From assembly GCA_003223245.1 (NCBI GenBank), contig QHYI01000102.1, positions 62,001-126,000 on the forward strand: a DNA stretch of 64,000 nt, read 5' to 3'. This document shows, one piece after another, positions 50,021-60,218 of this stretch. Position 1 is the stretch's first letter, and each line of letters begins with the position of its first letter. Position numbers and translations under genes: made by a program. This DNA comes from Acidobacteriota bacterium (lineage in GTDB: Bacteria > Acidobacteriota > Terriglobia > Acidiferrales > UBA7541). The notes under the pieces are model-generated. The model did not search any database. It was not told the origin of the DNA and was given only the letters and a program-made list of their open reading frames with translations.

Positions 50021-51481
50021 TTGGCGAACGAGGTCATCACAACGGCCACCCCGGTCCTCGAACCACACGAAGCGCCACATCTCAAGCGCGTCCTGGGCCG
50101 CTCGGACCTCGTTCTGCTCTTCGTCGTCGCCGTCTTCAATCTGAACGTGGTTCCCTCCATCGCCGCCAACGGTGGCGCCACCGTCTGGCTTTGGATCATT
50201 TCCCTCTTGCTGTTCTTTTGGCCCCAAGGCATCGCCGTCATTGAATTGGCTCACCGCTATCCCGGCGAAGGCGGCGTCTATCTCTGGGCCAAGGAAGTAT
50301 TCGGCGACTTCCACGGTTTTCTCTCCGGCTGGTGTTACTGGACCAATAACATGATGTACGTGCCTTCCATCCTGCTGTACTTCGTGGGCATCTCGGTCTT
50401 CGTTCTTGGCCCCGCGCACGCTGGTCTCGCCGACCGCAAATCCTTTGCTCTGGCGGCCTCGCTCGCGCTGCTGGTGATTCTCGTGGTCCTCAACATTGTT
50501 GGTCTGGGCGTCGGCAAATGGATCAACAATGTCGGCGGCCTCGGCACTTTCATTGCCGGCGGTCTTTTAATTGCTCTCGGTGTCATCGTCTGGCTTCGTT
50601 TCGGAGCTTCTGTCACCGCCAGAGATTTCCGCATCCCCGCAAACCTGCGCTTTGTCCTGAACTCTTTCGGCGTCATCTGTTTTGGCTTAGTCGGCCTGGA
50701 GCTCGCCTCGGTCATGGGCGATGAAATCGAAAATCCGCGGAAAACGCTTCCCGGAGGTGTCGCTTGGGGCGGCATTCTATCCGGCGCCCTCTACATCGGC
50801 ACGACCCTGACCTTGCTCGTCGCCGTCAGCAAAGAGCAAATCAGTGTGCTCCAGGGCATCGTTCAAGCGGTCAGCCACTTGTCGGGCCGCGTGGGCATCG
50901 GATGGATCATCGCACCTTTTGCCTTGATGCTCAGCTTGTCCATCGCAGGCATCGGCTCCGCGTGGCTCGGCGGCTCGGCGCGCATTCCCTTCGTCGCCGG
51001 ACTCGACTCTTACATGCCCGATTGGCTGGGCAAGATTCATCCAAAGTACGCTACGCCGTACGCTGCGCTCATCGTACACGCCGCGGTTTCTCTAATTTTG
51101 GTAGTAATCAACTTTTCCCTCACCGGCGCTGGCGTGCAGGAAACTTTTCAGAAGCTCTTGTCGCTCGCCGTCGTGCTTCAGTTGATTCCGTTTCTCTACA
51201 TGTTCGGCGCCTTGCTACGCATCGCCTGGCAAAAATCTTTCGCTCCCGGGCATTTCCGCAAAGGCACTCTCATCGCTGCCGGCCTCAGCGGCTTCCTCAC
51301 CACGTCTTTAGGAATCGCTCTCGTGTTTTTTCCTGCACAGCAAATCACCTCTCTTTTTTCGTATGAACTCTGGATGTTTGGCGGCACGCTGGCCTTCATC
51401 GGCCTGGCCGCGTTTTTCTTTTTTATTTACGGCCGGCGCAAAGCCGCTCGCAAACTTGCTTCCGCGGCCTCCGCGGTGTGA
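50021..51481 (+). CDS. APC-superfamily amino acid/amine permease
   Basis: A 486-residue membrane transporter with about 12 helices. 'LGRSDLVLLFVVAVFNLNVVPSIAANGGATVWLW' and 'WPQGIAVIELAHRYPGEGGVYLW' are the first two helices, with the family's unwound-helix glycines. 'GLELASVMGDEIENPRKTLPGGVAWGGIL' is the APC-typical E-N-P-R-K loop. The start is TTG 50021 with AGGAG ten bases upstream. Substrates in this branch include amino acids, GABA and polyamines; the neighbours favour GABA or an amine. Confidence 0.87.
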   Translation: MANEVITTATPVLEPHEAPHLKRVLGRSDLVLLFVVAVFNLNVVPSIAANGGATVWLWIISLLLFFWPQGIAVIELAHRYPGEGGVYLWAKEVFGDFHGFLSGWCYWTNNMMYVPSILLYFVGISVFVLGPAHAGLADRKSFALAASLALLVILVVLNIVGLGVGKWINNVGGLGTFIAGGLLIALGVIVWLRFGASVTARDFRIPANLRFVLNSFGVICFGLVGLELASVMGDEIENPRKTLPGGVAWGGILSGALYIGTTLTLLVAVSKEQISVLQGIVQAVSHLSGRVGIGWIIAPFALMLSLSIAGIGSAWLGGSARIPFVAGLDSYMPDWLGKIHPKYATPYAALIVHAAVSLILVVINFSLTGAGVQETFQKLLSLAVVLQLIPFLYMFGALLRIAWQKSFAPGHFRKGTLIAAGLSGFLTTSLGIALVFFPAQQITSLFSYELWMFGGTLAFIGLAAFFFFIYGRRKAARKLASAASAV

Positions 51482-51501
51482 AATGAGGTGGGGAGGAAGC
51501 C

Positions 51502-52983
51502 ATGTCCAGCATCGCCAAGACCAGCCTTCGCGCCTACCAGAACTACATCAATGGCCAATGGACGAGCAGCGCCTCCGGTGAAACGTTTCCCGTCTACGAT
51601 CCTTCGACCGAAGAGGTCATCGCTCAAGTTGCTTCCTCGAACGCCGCCGACGTCGACAAAGCGGTTAAAGCTGCCCGCGCTGCGTTTGATTCCGGCCCTT
51701 GGCCCGCTACGACCGCGCAGGACCGTGGCCGCATTCTCTTCAAGCTCGCGGAAAAGGTCCGCGAGAACGCTTCGCCGCTGGCCGAGCTCGAATGCCGCAA
51801 CACCGGCAAGCCCATCGTCGAAGCTGAATTTGACATCGCCGACGTCGCCACCTGCTTCGAGTATTACGGCGGCCTCGCGAACAAAGTCACCGGCAACGTG
51901 AACCCCGTTCCCACCAACGCTTTAAGCTTCACCATGCGCGAGCCCGTTGGCGTCGCCGGGCAAATCATTCCCTGGAACTATCCGCTGCTAATGGCCGCTT
52001 GGAAGCTGGCTCCCGCCATCGCTGCGGGCTGCACCTGCGTGCTTAAGCCCGCCGAGCAAACGCCGCTTACGGCGCTGGAACTCGCCAACTGGTTTGAAGA
52101 AGTTGGCCTGCCGCCCGGCGTGGTGAATGTGGTGAACGGTTTCGGCGAAACTGCCGGCGCCGCCATCGTCGCGCATCCCAACGTCGACAAAATCGCTTTC
52201 ACCGGCAGCGCCGCGGTTGGAAAAATCATCGTCAAAAGCGCCGCCGACACACTCAAGCGCGTCACTCTCGAACTCGGCGGCAAGTCCCCCAACATTTTCT
52301 TTCCCGACGCCGATTGGGAAGCCGCTGTGGACGGGGCGCTCTTCGGCGTGTTCATCAATCAAGGTGAAGTCTGTTCCGCCGGCAGCCGCATCCTTGTCGA
52401 GAAAAAGATCTACCCCAAATTTGTCGAAGCCATGACCGAAAAAGCCAAGCGCATCAAGCTCGGAGCGCCGCTCGAACGCGACACCAAGATGGGCCCGCTC
52501 GTCAGCAAAGAACAGTACGACCGCGTGTGCTCCTATCTCGAGGTCGGCAAGAAAGAAGCCAAGGTCGCCATCGGCGGCGGCCGGCCGGAACAGTTCGGCA
52601 AGGGCTACTACGTGGAGCCTACGATTTTCTATGATGTGCAAAACTCCGCGCGCATCGCTCGCGAAGAAATCTTTGGCCCCGTCGCTTCCGTGATTCCCTT
52701 CGACGACGAATCCCAAGCCATTCGCATCGCTAACGACACGCCTTATGGCCTCGCGGCCGCTGTTTGGACCCGCGATATCTACAAAGCTTTCCGCGTCGTC
52801 AAATCGCTGCGCGCCGGCATCATCTGGGTCAATCACATGCAGCCGACTTACGTCGAAGCGCCCTGGGGCGGCTATAAACAATCCGGCTTCGGTCGCGAAC
52901 TCGGTCGCTGGGGTCTCGAAGAATATCTCGAAACCAAACAGGTTTTCGTCAATCTCGACGAAGCCCCCATCGCCTGGTACTGA
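51502..52983 (+). CDS. NAD(P)-dependent aldehyde dehydrogenase
   Basis: A 493-residue enzyme of the aldehyde dehydrogenase superfamily. The nucleophile is C291 in 'QGEVCSAGSR' and the general base is E257 in 'LELGGKSP'. 'IIPWNYPLLMAAWKLAPAIAAGCT' and 'PAEQTPLTALELA' are the NAD-binding signatures. The C-terminal 'PWGGYKQSGFGRELGRWGLEEY' favours the betaine-aldehyde/aminobutyraldehyde branch. The aldehyde made by the upstream aminotransferase is the likely substrate. GGAGG lies ten bases before the ATG, and the gene starts 20 bases after the permease stop. Confidence 0.9.
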   Translation: MSSIAKTSLRAYQNYINGQWTSSASGETFPVYDPSTEEVIAQVASSNAADVDKAVKAARAAFDSGPWPATTAQDRGRILFKLAEKVRENASPLAELECRNTGKPIVEAEFDIADVATCFEYYGGLANKVTGNVNPVPTNALSFTMREPVGVAGQIIPWNYPLLMAAWKLAPAIAAGCTCVLKPAEQTPLTALELANWFEEVGLPPGVVNVVNGFGETAGAAIVAHPNVDKIAFTGSAAVGKIIVKSAADTLKRVTLELGGKSPNIFFPDADWEAAVDGALFGVFINQGEVCSAGSRILVEKKIYPKFVEAMTEKAKRIKLGAPLERDTKMGPLVSKEQYDRVCSYLEVGKKEAKVAIGGGRPEQFGKGYYVEPTIFYDVQNSARIAREEIFGPVASVIPFDDESQAIRIANDTPYGLAAAVWTRDIYKAFRVVKSLRAGIIWVNHMQPTYVEAPWGGYKQSGFGRELGRWGLEEYLETKQVFVNLDEAPIAWY

Positions 52984-53102
52984 CATGCGCACATCCTCAA
53001 CCCTTGAAGTTGCTTGTCATCCCGAACGCGGCGAGCGATCTGCGCCCCCTGCGTTATCTTTTGTCTTCCTTGCCTTTCGCTCCAAACGGAGGACTTAAAC
53101 CC

Positions 53103-54452
53103 GTGAAAACCATCCAACTCCGCACGGAAATCCCCGGCCCGCAATCCCGCGCGCTCATGGCTCGCCGCGAAGCCGCCGTCGCTAACGGCACTTACCATGC
53201 GACGCCCATTTTTGCCGCGAAAGCCGAAGGCGCCGTCATCGAGGACGTCGACGGCAACCGCTTCCTCGATTTCGCCGGCGGCATCGGCTGTCTCAACATG
53301 GGCCATCGCGCGCCGCGCGTCGTCGCCGCGATTCGCGAGCAGCTCGATAAGTTCCTCCACGTCTGCTTCAGCGTCACGCCGTATGAAAGCTACATCGCCC
53401 TCGCCGAAAAACTGAACGCCCTCGCTCCCGGCAAATTCCCCAAGAAAACCTTCCTCATCAACAGCGGCGCCGAAGCCGTTGAGAACGCCATCAAAATCGC
53501 GCGCGCCTACACCAAGCGCCCGGCGGTAATTTGCTTCGAAGACGCCTTCCACGGCCGCACGCTTCTGACCATGTCGCTCACCAGCAAGACGCATCCTTAC
53601 AAAACCGGCTTCGCGCCTTTTGCCAGCGACATTTACCGCATCCCCTACGCTTACGAATACCGCGGAGAAAAAGGCGCCACCGCGGAAAGCTTTGCGCATC
53701 ATCTCGAAAACGCCTTCAAGCGCGTTGTTGCGCCGGAATCGGTGGCCGCCGTCATTGTCGAGCCCGTGCAGGGCGAAGGAGGCTTCATCGTCCCGCCGCT
53801 CAACTATCTCCGCATTGTTCAGGACCTGTGCCGCAAGCACGGCATTGTCTTCATTGCCGACGAAGTGCAGTCCGGCATCGGCCGCAGCGGAAAATGGTTT
53901 GCCTCCGAACACTTTGGCATCGAGCCCGATCTTATCGCCATCGCAAAATCGATTGGAGGCGGCCTGCCGCTCGCTGGCGTCATTGGCCGCGCCGAAATTA
54001 TGGATGCTCCGTCCGAAGGCAGTCTCGGCGGCACCTTTGCCGGCAATCCTCTGTCCTGTGTCGCTGCGCTCGCCGCTCTTGAGACCATTGAAAAAGAGGG
54101 TTTGCTCGAACGCTCCACCGCCATTGGAAAGCGCTTTGAAACTCGCGCTCGGGGCTGGCAGAAAAAGTGGGAGCTTGTCGGCGACGTGCGCGGACTCGGC
54201 GGCATGTGCGCCATCGAACTGGTCCGCAACCCCGCCTCCCGCGAACCCGCCGACACGGAGATGAAACAAATCGCGCGCTACTGCTACGAGCATGGCCTCA
54301 TCACTATCACCGCGGGCACCTACAACAACGTGATTCGCATCCTCGTCCCGCTGGTCATTACCGACGAGCAATTCGACGAAGGCCTCGACGTCATCGAAAC
54401 CGCGCTCGCTTCCGTCACCGAGCCCAAGCGCGCCGCCCTCTCCCGCGCCTGA
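53103..54452 (+). CDS. gabT: 4-aminobutyrate aminotransferase
   Basis: A 449-residue class III aminotransferase. 'GPQSRALMARREAAVANGTYH' and 'DVDGNRFLDFAGGIGCLNMGHRAPRVVAAI' are GabT-like; the PLP lysine is K282 in 'AKSIGGGLP'; 'GTFAGNPLSCVAALAALE' completes the fold. The start is GTG 53103, with GGAGG ten bases upstream; an earlier ATG would read through that site. It converts GABA and 2-oxoglutarate to succinate semialdehyde and glutamate. It is 119 bases after the aldehyde dehydrogenase and is the last step of the amine-degrading series. Confidence 0.88.
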   Translation: MKTIQLRTEIPGPQSRALMARREAAVANGTYHATPIFAAKAEGAVIEDVDGNRFLDFAGGIGCLNMGHRAPRVVAAIREQLDKFLHVCFSVTPYESYIALAEKLNALAPGKFPKKTFLINSGAEAVENAIKIARAYTKRPAVICFEDAFHGRTLLTMSLTSKTHPYKTGFAPFASDIYRIPYAYEYRGEKGATAESFAHHLENAFKRVVAPESVAAVIVEPVQGEGGFIVPPLNYLRIVQDLCRKHGIVFIADEVQSGIGRSGKWFASEHFGIEPDLIAIAKSIGGGLPLAGVIGRAEIMDAPSEGSLGGTFAGNPLSCVAALAALETIEKEGLLERSTAIGKRFETRARGWQKKWELVGDVRGLGGMCAIELVRNPASREPADTEMKQIARYCYEHGLITITAGTYNNVIRILVPLVITDEQFDEGLDVIETALASVTEPKRAALSRA

Positions 54453-54470
54453 GCTCCTTTTATGGAGTGC

Positions 54471-54492
54471 GGCAGTCAGGCTGCTGCCTTTT
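54471..54492 (+). terminator. Rho-independent-like terminator after gabT
   Basis: GGCAG (54471-54475) pairs with CTGCC (54484-54488) and is followed by TTTTCGCTTTT. It lies 19 bases after the gabT stop. Confidence 0.45.
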
Positions 54493-54722
54493 CGCTTTTC
54501 TCTGCGCTTTTTTTGGATGTCGTCTGCGTCGAATCTTTGCTGCACTCGCGAAATCGTTTCCCGAGGGTACCCCAGGCTCGGTCTTGCAACCTGTGACGTG
54601 GATTGACCGCTTTTGTCTTTCGGCGTTCTGCTCTGCCTTACCGTCTCAAAATCTTGAGATGACTTTTTCCGCCCTAAAAGCGTAAAATCTCGACTCTCAT
54701 TTCCCGACATAAGGAGTATCCG

Positions 54723-55343
54723 ATGAAGAATCTCGCCGCAGTTCTCGTCCTGCTGGGTCTCGCGGCCGCCCCAACCGTTCGCGCCCAAGGCGGCTCGGCG
54801 GCCCAGCAACAACCGCCGACTGTCGCGTCCGTCCTCAACACCTATTACGGCATTGTCGAGCAGGAAGTCGTTTCCGCCGCCGAGGCCATGCCCGAAAACA
54901 AATATTCCTTCGCGCCGACCAACGGCGAATTCAAGGGCGTGCGCACTTTTGCCGAAGAAGTGAAGCACATCGCCTACGCCAATCATCTTTTCTTCGGTCC
55001 GCTCATGGGCGAGACCATCGAGGCGAAGTCCGTCGAGCAGAATGCCAACGGCCCTGCCGAGCTGAAGACCAAAGCCGAAATTGTCCAGTACTTGAAGGAT
55101 TCCTTCGTGCTCGGCCATAAAGCTATTTCCACGATCACACCGGAAAACCAAGTCACGCCCCTGGCCAAGCCGGTATTTCCCTTTCTCTCCACGCGCCTCG
55201 GCATCGCCACGATCGGCAGCTTTCACCCGATGGATCACTACGGCCAGATGGTCGAGTACCTGCGGATGAACGGCATCATCCCGCCCGCCAGCCGCCCCCG
55301 CCCGCCCCAACAAGCGTCTTCGCAATCCAAACCTCAACAATGA
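54723..55343 (+). CDS. Secreted DinB-like four-helix protein
   Basis: A 206-residue exported protein with signal peptide 1-21. The rest is a DinB/YfiT-like four-helix bundle: 'SVLNTYYGIVEQEVVSAAEAMPENKYSF', 'RTFAEEVKHIAYANHLFFG', 'FHPMDHYGQMVEYLRMNGIIPP'. The histidines in 'EVKHIAYANH' and 'MDHYGQ' form the expected metal triad. AAGGAG lies seven bases before ATG 54723. DinB relatives often bind metal for thiol-transferase or hydrolase reactions; the role here is unknown. A Pro/Gln-rich tail ends it. Confidence 0.85.
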   Translation: MKNLAAVLVLLGLAAAPTVRAQGGSAAQQQPPTVASVLNTYYGIVEQEVVSAAEAMPENKYSFAPTNGEFKGVRTFAEEVKHIAYANHLFFGPLMGETIEAKSVEQNANGPAELKTKAEIVQYLKDSFVLGHKAISTITPENQVTPLAKPVFPFLSTRLGIATIGSFHPMDHYGQMVEYLRMNGIIPPASRPRPPQQASSQSKPQQ

Positions 55344-55720
55344 AATCCTTTTGCGCGTAGAGGCCGGGCTTCGGCGCAGCTCTCGCGTTTTCCCTTCGCC
55401 GGGCACGACCTTCGGGCTGCCACCGGTGGACCGTTTTGCTCCGCAGCTGCGCGAAGGCACGACTTGTGGCAAACTGAACGTTACTCGGCACGGTCTTCGC
55501 GTCTGCGCTGCTTGCAGCAGACAAGCTTGCCTCAGGCAGGCCAGCTGCGGCAGGCGGGCTTGTGTGTGGCGCATTGTCCTCAAAAGAAGCGGCTTCTGCC
55601 GGTAATTGAAAAAGTTAAAAGCAATCCCAAAGCCGGTGCCTTTCCGACTGCTGGCGTCTCCCGGCTGATGGAAATAAGAGCAACGAGTTGGAAAACGGCA
55701 CTGGGCGATAATCGAGTTAC
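55344..55720. other. Intergenic region upstream of lepA
   Basis: A 377-bp region without a recognised gene. It contains a GC-rich palindrome CCACCGGTGG near 55423 and the imperfect inverted repeat at 55521-55563, listed separately. Conceptual translations on both strands look artificial. Confidence 0.5.
55521..55563. repeat. Imperfect inverted repeat, possible dispersed intergenic element
   Basis: Arms ACAAGCTTGCCTC (55521-55533) and CAGGCGGGCTTGT (55551-55563) match at 10 of 13 positions when inverted, with a nested TGCCT-C-AGGCA. It resembles the small hairpin repeats found between genes; only one copy was seen here. Confidence 0.4.
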
Positions 55721-57529
<1,809 letters not shown>

Positions 57530-57662
57530 TTTCCCCGGGCGAGTTCTTAGTTGTTCGTGAAGAGATTCTCGAGACTTGCTCCCTTCGGACCGTTTTTGAA
57601 GGTTTCCCCTGGTGACGGCGAAGAGTAGAATGAAACTGCCCGCAGGTTAACCGGAGATTTCC

Positions 57663-58544
57663 ATGTACAAGTTCAGAAGCAGTGTATTCTCGTCGATTAT
57701 TTATGCTGCGGTTGCAATCGTGGGTTCGGTTTTCTTGAGCGGACTGACAGCGGCGAAGTTGCCCGTGCAACAAGTACCCGCACAAACTGAAGAGCAAAGA
57801 CAAGCACGCGAGGCGCTCAACCAGGGTGTGCACGCCTTCAAGAACGGCCAATATGAGGAAGCCATTGCTGCATTCCAGCGGGCGAAGGATCTGAGTCCCC
57901 AACTCCTGAACGCGCGGCTGTATCTGGCGACGGCCTACGCCGCTCAATACATCCCAGGAGCGGCGAGCGAGGCGAACCAAGAACTCGGGCGTAAAGCGGT
58001 CGAGGAATTCCGAGGCGTGCTCGATATCGATCCGCAAAACTTGAGCGCAATCGACGGAATCGGTGCCATTTTGTTTCAGATGGCGGCTCAACCCTACGAT
58101 CCCCGCAAGTTCGAGGAAGCGAAGTCGTTTCATCAAAAGCACACTCAGATCCAACCCAACGACCCAGAGCCCTATTACTGGGTCGGCGTGATTGACTGGA
58201 CGCTGTCGTTCCGCGCAAATCACGAATTGCGCGCGCAATTCAACGAAGGCACCCCGGGAGAAAAATTACGCGACGACCAACCGCTGCCGCCTTACCTCCG
58301 CGTTCAGTACGAGCAAGAATTTGGCCCCAAAATCGATGAGGGAATTGCGAGCATCAAGAGAGCGATCGCCCTGAGGCCGGAATACGACGACGCGATGGCC
58401 TATTTGAGCCTGCTGTATCGCCGTAAAGCCGACATCGTTGCCAACGAAGCACAACGGGAGGAATACATCAAGATGGCTGACGATTTCATCGATCAAGTCA
58501 AAGAGATCAAACAGAAAAGGGCGGAACAACGGAGTCAGCCCTGA
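57663..58544 (+). CDS. Secreted tetratricopeptide-repeat protein
   Basis: A 293-residue exported or membrane-anchored protein (hydrophobic N-terminus 1-31). At least three TPR-like units are visible: about 47-80 ('REALNQGVHAFKNGQYEEAIAAFQRAKDLSPQ'), about 85-120, and about 220-260 ('IKRAIALRPEYDDAMAYLSLLYRRKADI'). It is a likely scaffold for protein-protein contacts; the partner is unknown. CGGAG lies seven bases before ATG 57663. It converges on xseA. Confidence 0.75.
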   Translation: MYKFRSSVFSSIIYAAVAIVGSVFLSGLTAAKLPVQQVPAQTEEQRQAREALNQGVHAFKNGQYEEAIAAFQRAKDLSPQLLNARLYLATAYAAQYIPGAASEANQELGRKAVEEFRGVLDIDPQNLSAIDGIGAILFQMAAQPYDPRKFEEAKSFHQKHTQIQPNDPEPYYWVGVIDWTLSFRANHELRAQFNEGTPGEKLRDDQPLPPYLRVQYEQEFGPKIDEGIASIKRAIALRPEYDDAMAYLSLLYRRKADIVANEAQREEYIKMADDFIDQVKEIKQKRAEQRSQP

Positions 58545-58564
58545 CTTAGAGCGGGAGGCGGGGT

Positions 58565-59926
58565 TCAGGTCGTCTCTTTCTTGCGGACTTCGGTGGTGAG
58601 GCGGCCGCGGTGGAGTTGCAAGGAGACCGAGTCGCCGATTTGGACTTGCGCGGCGTCGCGGAGAACGGCTCCGGAGGAGTCCGTGGCGATCGCGTAACCG
58701 CGTTCGAGGACTTTTAGCGGGCTGCGTTCTTCGAGCTGCAAGGCGAGGCGCGCGAGGCGCTCGCGTTTGGCTTGGAGCAGCCGTTCGGCGCGGACGCCGA
58801 GATCGGCGGCGCGCTTTTCCAGGCGCAGGCGGAAGGCCGCAATCTTCATACGAAATTCAAACGACGCGATGCCGAGGTGCGCGACGGTGAAGCGTTTGCG
58901 CGATTGCTCGAGGCGCGCGCGAAGGCCGAGGGCAAGTCGCGCAGTCATTTCGTCGGCGCGTTGGCGCTGCTGGCGAAGAAGGTCGAGCGGGCGTCGGAAG
59001 CCGGGGCGGCCCGCGAGTTCATGAATGCGGCGGCTGAGAACGAGGATGCGGTACCGCACCTGCTCCGCAAGAGCGCCGCGGAGGTCGGCGATGTGCTTGT
59101 CGAACTCGCGGCGCGTCTGGACAACCAGTTCAGCGGCAGCGGAGGGCGTGGAAGCGCGCACATCGGCGACGAAGTCAGCGATAGTGAAATCAGTTTCGTG
59201 GCCGATGCCGGAGATGACCGGAATTTGCGAGTCGGCGATGGCGCGAGCCACGATTTCTTCGTTGAAGGCCCACAAATCTTCTAGCGAGCCGCCGCCGCGA
59301 ACGAGCATCAGCACGTCCACGAACTTTTTGGCATTGAAAAACTTCAGCGCTTTGACGATTTCCTGGGCGGCGCCTTCTCCCTGCACGCGCACGGGAAAAA
59401 CGGTGAGGTGCACGTTGTGAAAGCGGCGACGGAGGATACGAACGACATCGCGAACGGCTGCGCCTTTGGGCGAAGTGATAAGGCCGATGCGGCTGGGGAG
59501 CAGCGGCAGCGGTTTCTTGCGCGCGGCATCGAAAAGGCCTTCGCCTTCGAAGCGTTTTTTCAATTGGTCGAAAGCGAGTTGCAGCGCGCCAAGGCCGACC
59601 GGCTCGATCGTCTCGACGTAAATCTGATATTCACCACGCTGCTCGTAAACGCTAATGCTGCCGCGCACGGTGACTTCGAGGCCGTCCTCGGGGCGGAACT
59701 TGATGCCGCGCTGCTGCTGTTTGAAGACTACGCAGCGGACCTGGGCGCGGTCGTCCTTTAAAGTGAAGTAGATGTGGCCGGACTGGGCTTCGCGGCAGTT
59801 GGAGATTTCGCCTTGAACGAAAATATCGGTGAAATTTCGGGCCAGCAAGTCGCGAATGCGCGCGCTGAGCTCGCTGACGGTGAGAACCTGGCGGGTGGGT
59901 TGAAGGTTAAAGGTGAGTTGGCTCAT
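58565..59926 (-). CDS. xseA: Exodeoxyribonuclease VII large subunit
   Basis: A 453-residue protein. The N-terminal OB fold (about 1-100) has 'LTVSELSARIRDLLARNFTDIFVQGEISNCREAQSGHIYFTLKDD'. The catalytic domain shows 'IGLITSPKGAAVRDVVRILRRR', 'RGGGSLEDLWAFNEE' and 'GIGHETDFTIADFVADVRASTPSAAAE'. A long coiled-coil region follows (about 270-400). ExoVII degrades single-stranded DNA from both ends and needs the small subunit XseB, which is not encoded next to it. Confidence 0.95.
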   Translation of the reverse strand: MSQLTFNLQPTRQVLTVSELSARIRDLLARNFTDIFVQGEISNCREAQSGHIYFTLKDDRAQVRCVVFKQQQRGIKFRPEDGLEVTVRGSISVYEQRGEYQIYVETIEPVGLGALQLAFDQLKKRFEGEGLFDAARKKPLPLLPSRIGLITSPKGAAVRDVVRILRRRFHNVHLTVFPVRVQGEGAAQEIVKALKFFNAKKFVDVLMLVRGGGSLEDLWAFNEEIVARAIADSQIPVISGIGHETDFTIADFVADVRASTPSAAAELVVQTRREFDKHIADLRGALAEQVRYRILVLSRRIHELAGRPGFRRPLDLLRQQRQRADEMTARLALGLRARLEQSRKRFTVAHLGIASFEFRMKIAAFRLRLEKRAADLGVRAERLLQAKRERLARLALQLEERSPLKVLERGYAIATDSSGAVLRDAAQVQIGDSVSLQLHRGRLTTEVRKKETT

Positions 59927-60218
59927 GGTTGGCGACTCTTAAATGGTTGGGACCGGTGATTCGGGAGCACGCAGATAGCAGTGTACCCGCGGGCGACAAG
60001 TCGCGGCAAATCGGGAAGGTTATACCCATCGGTACTGTTGTATCTAAGTGGTTGGTCTGGTTGGAGATAGCAGTGTGCCCTTATTCGGGCAAGCCTTGCC
60101 TGTGAACGATGCGTTGATGTTGAACGCACAAAACAGCGGGCCACCGTGGATGAGGTCTTTTGGCGAGCGGCACTTGAAGCCTCATTTGAGACTACGCCTT
60201 TCTTACGGTTTGCCCGCT

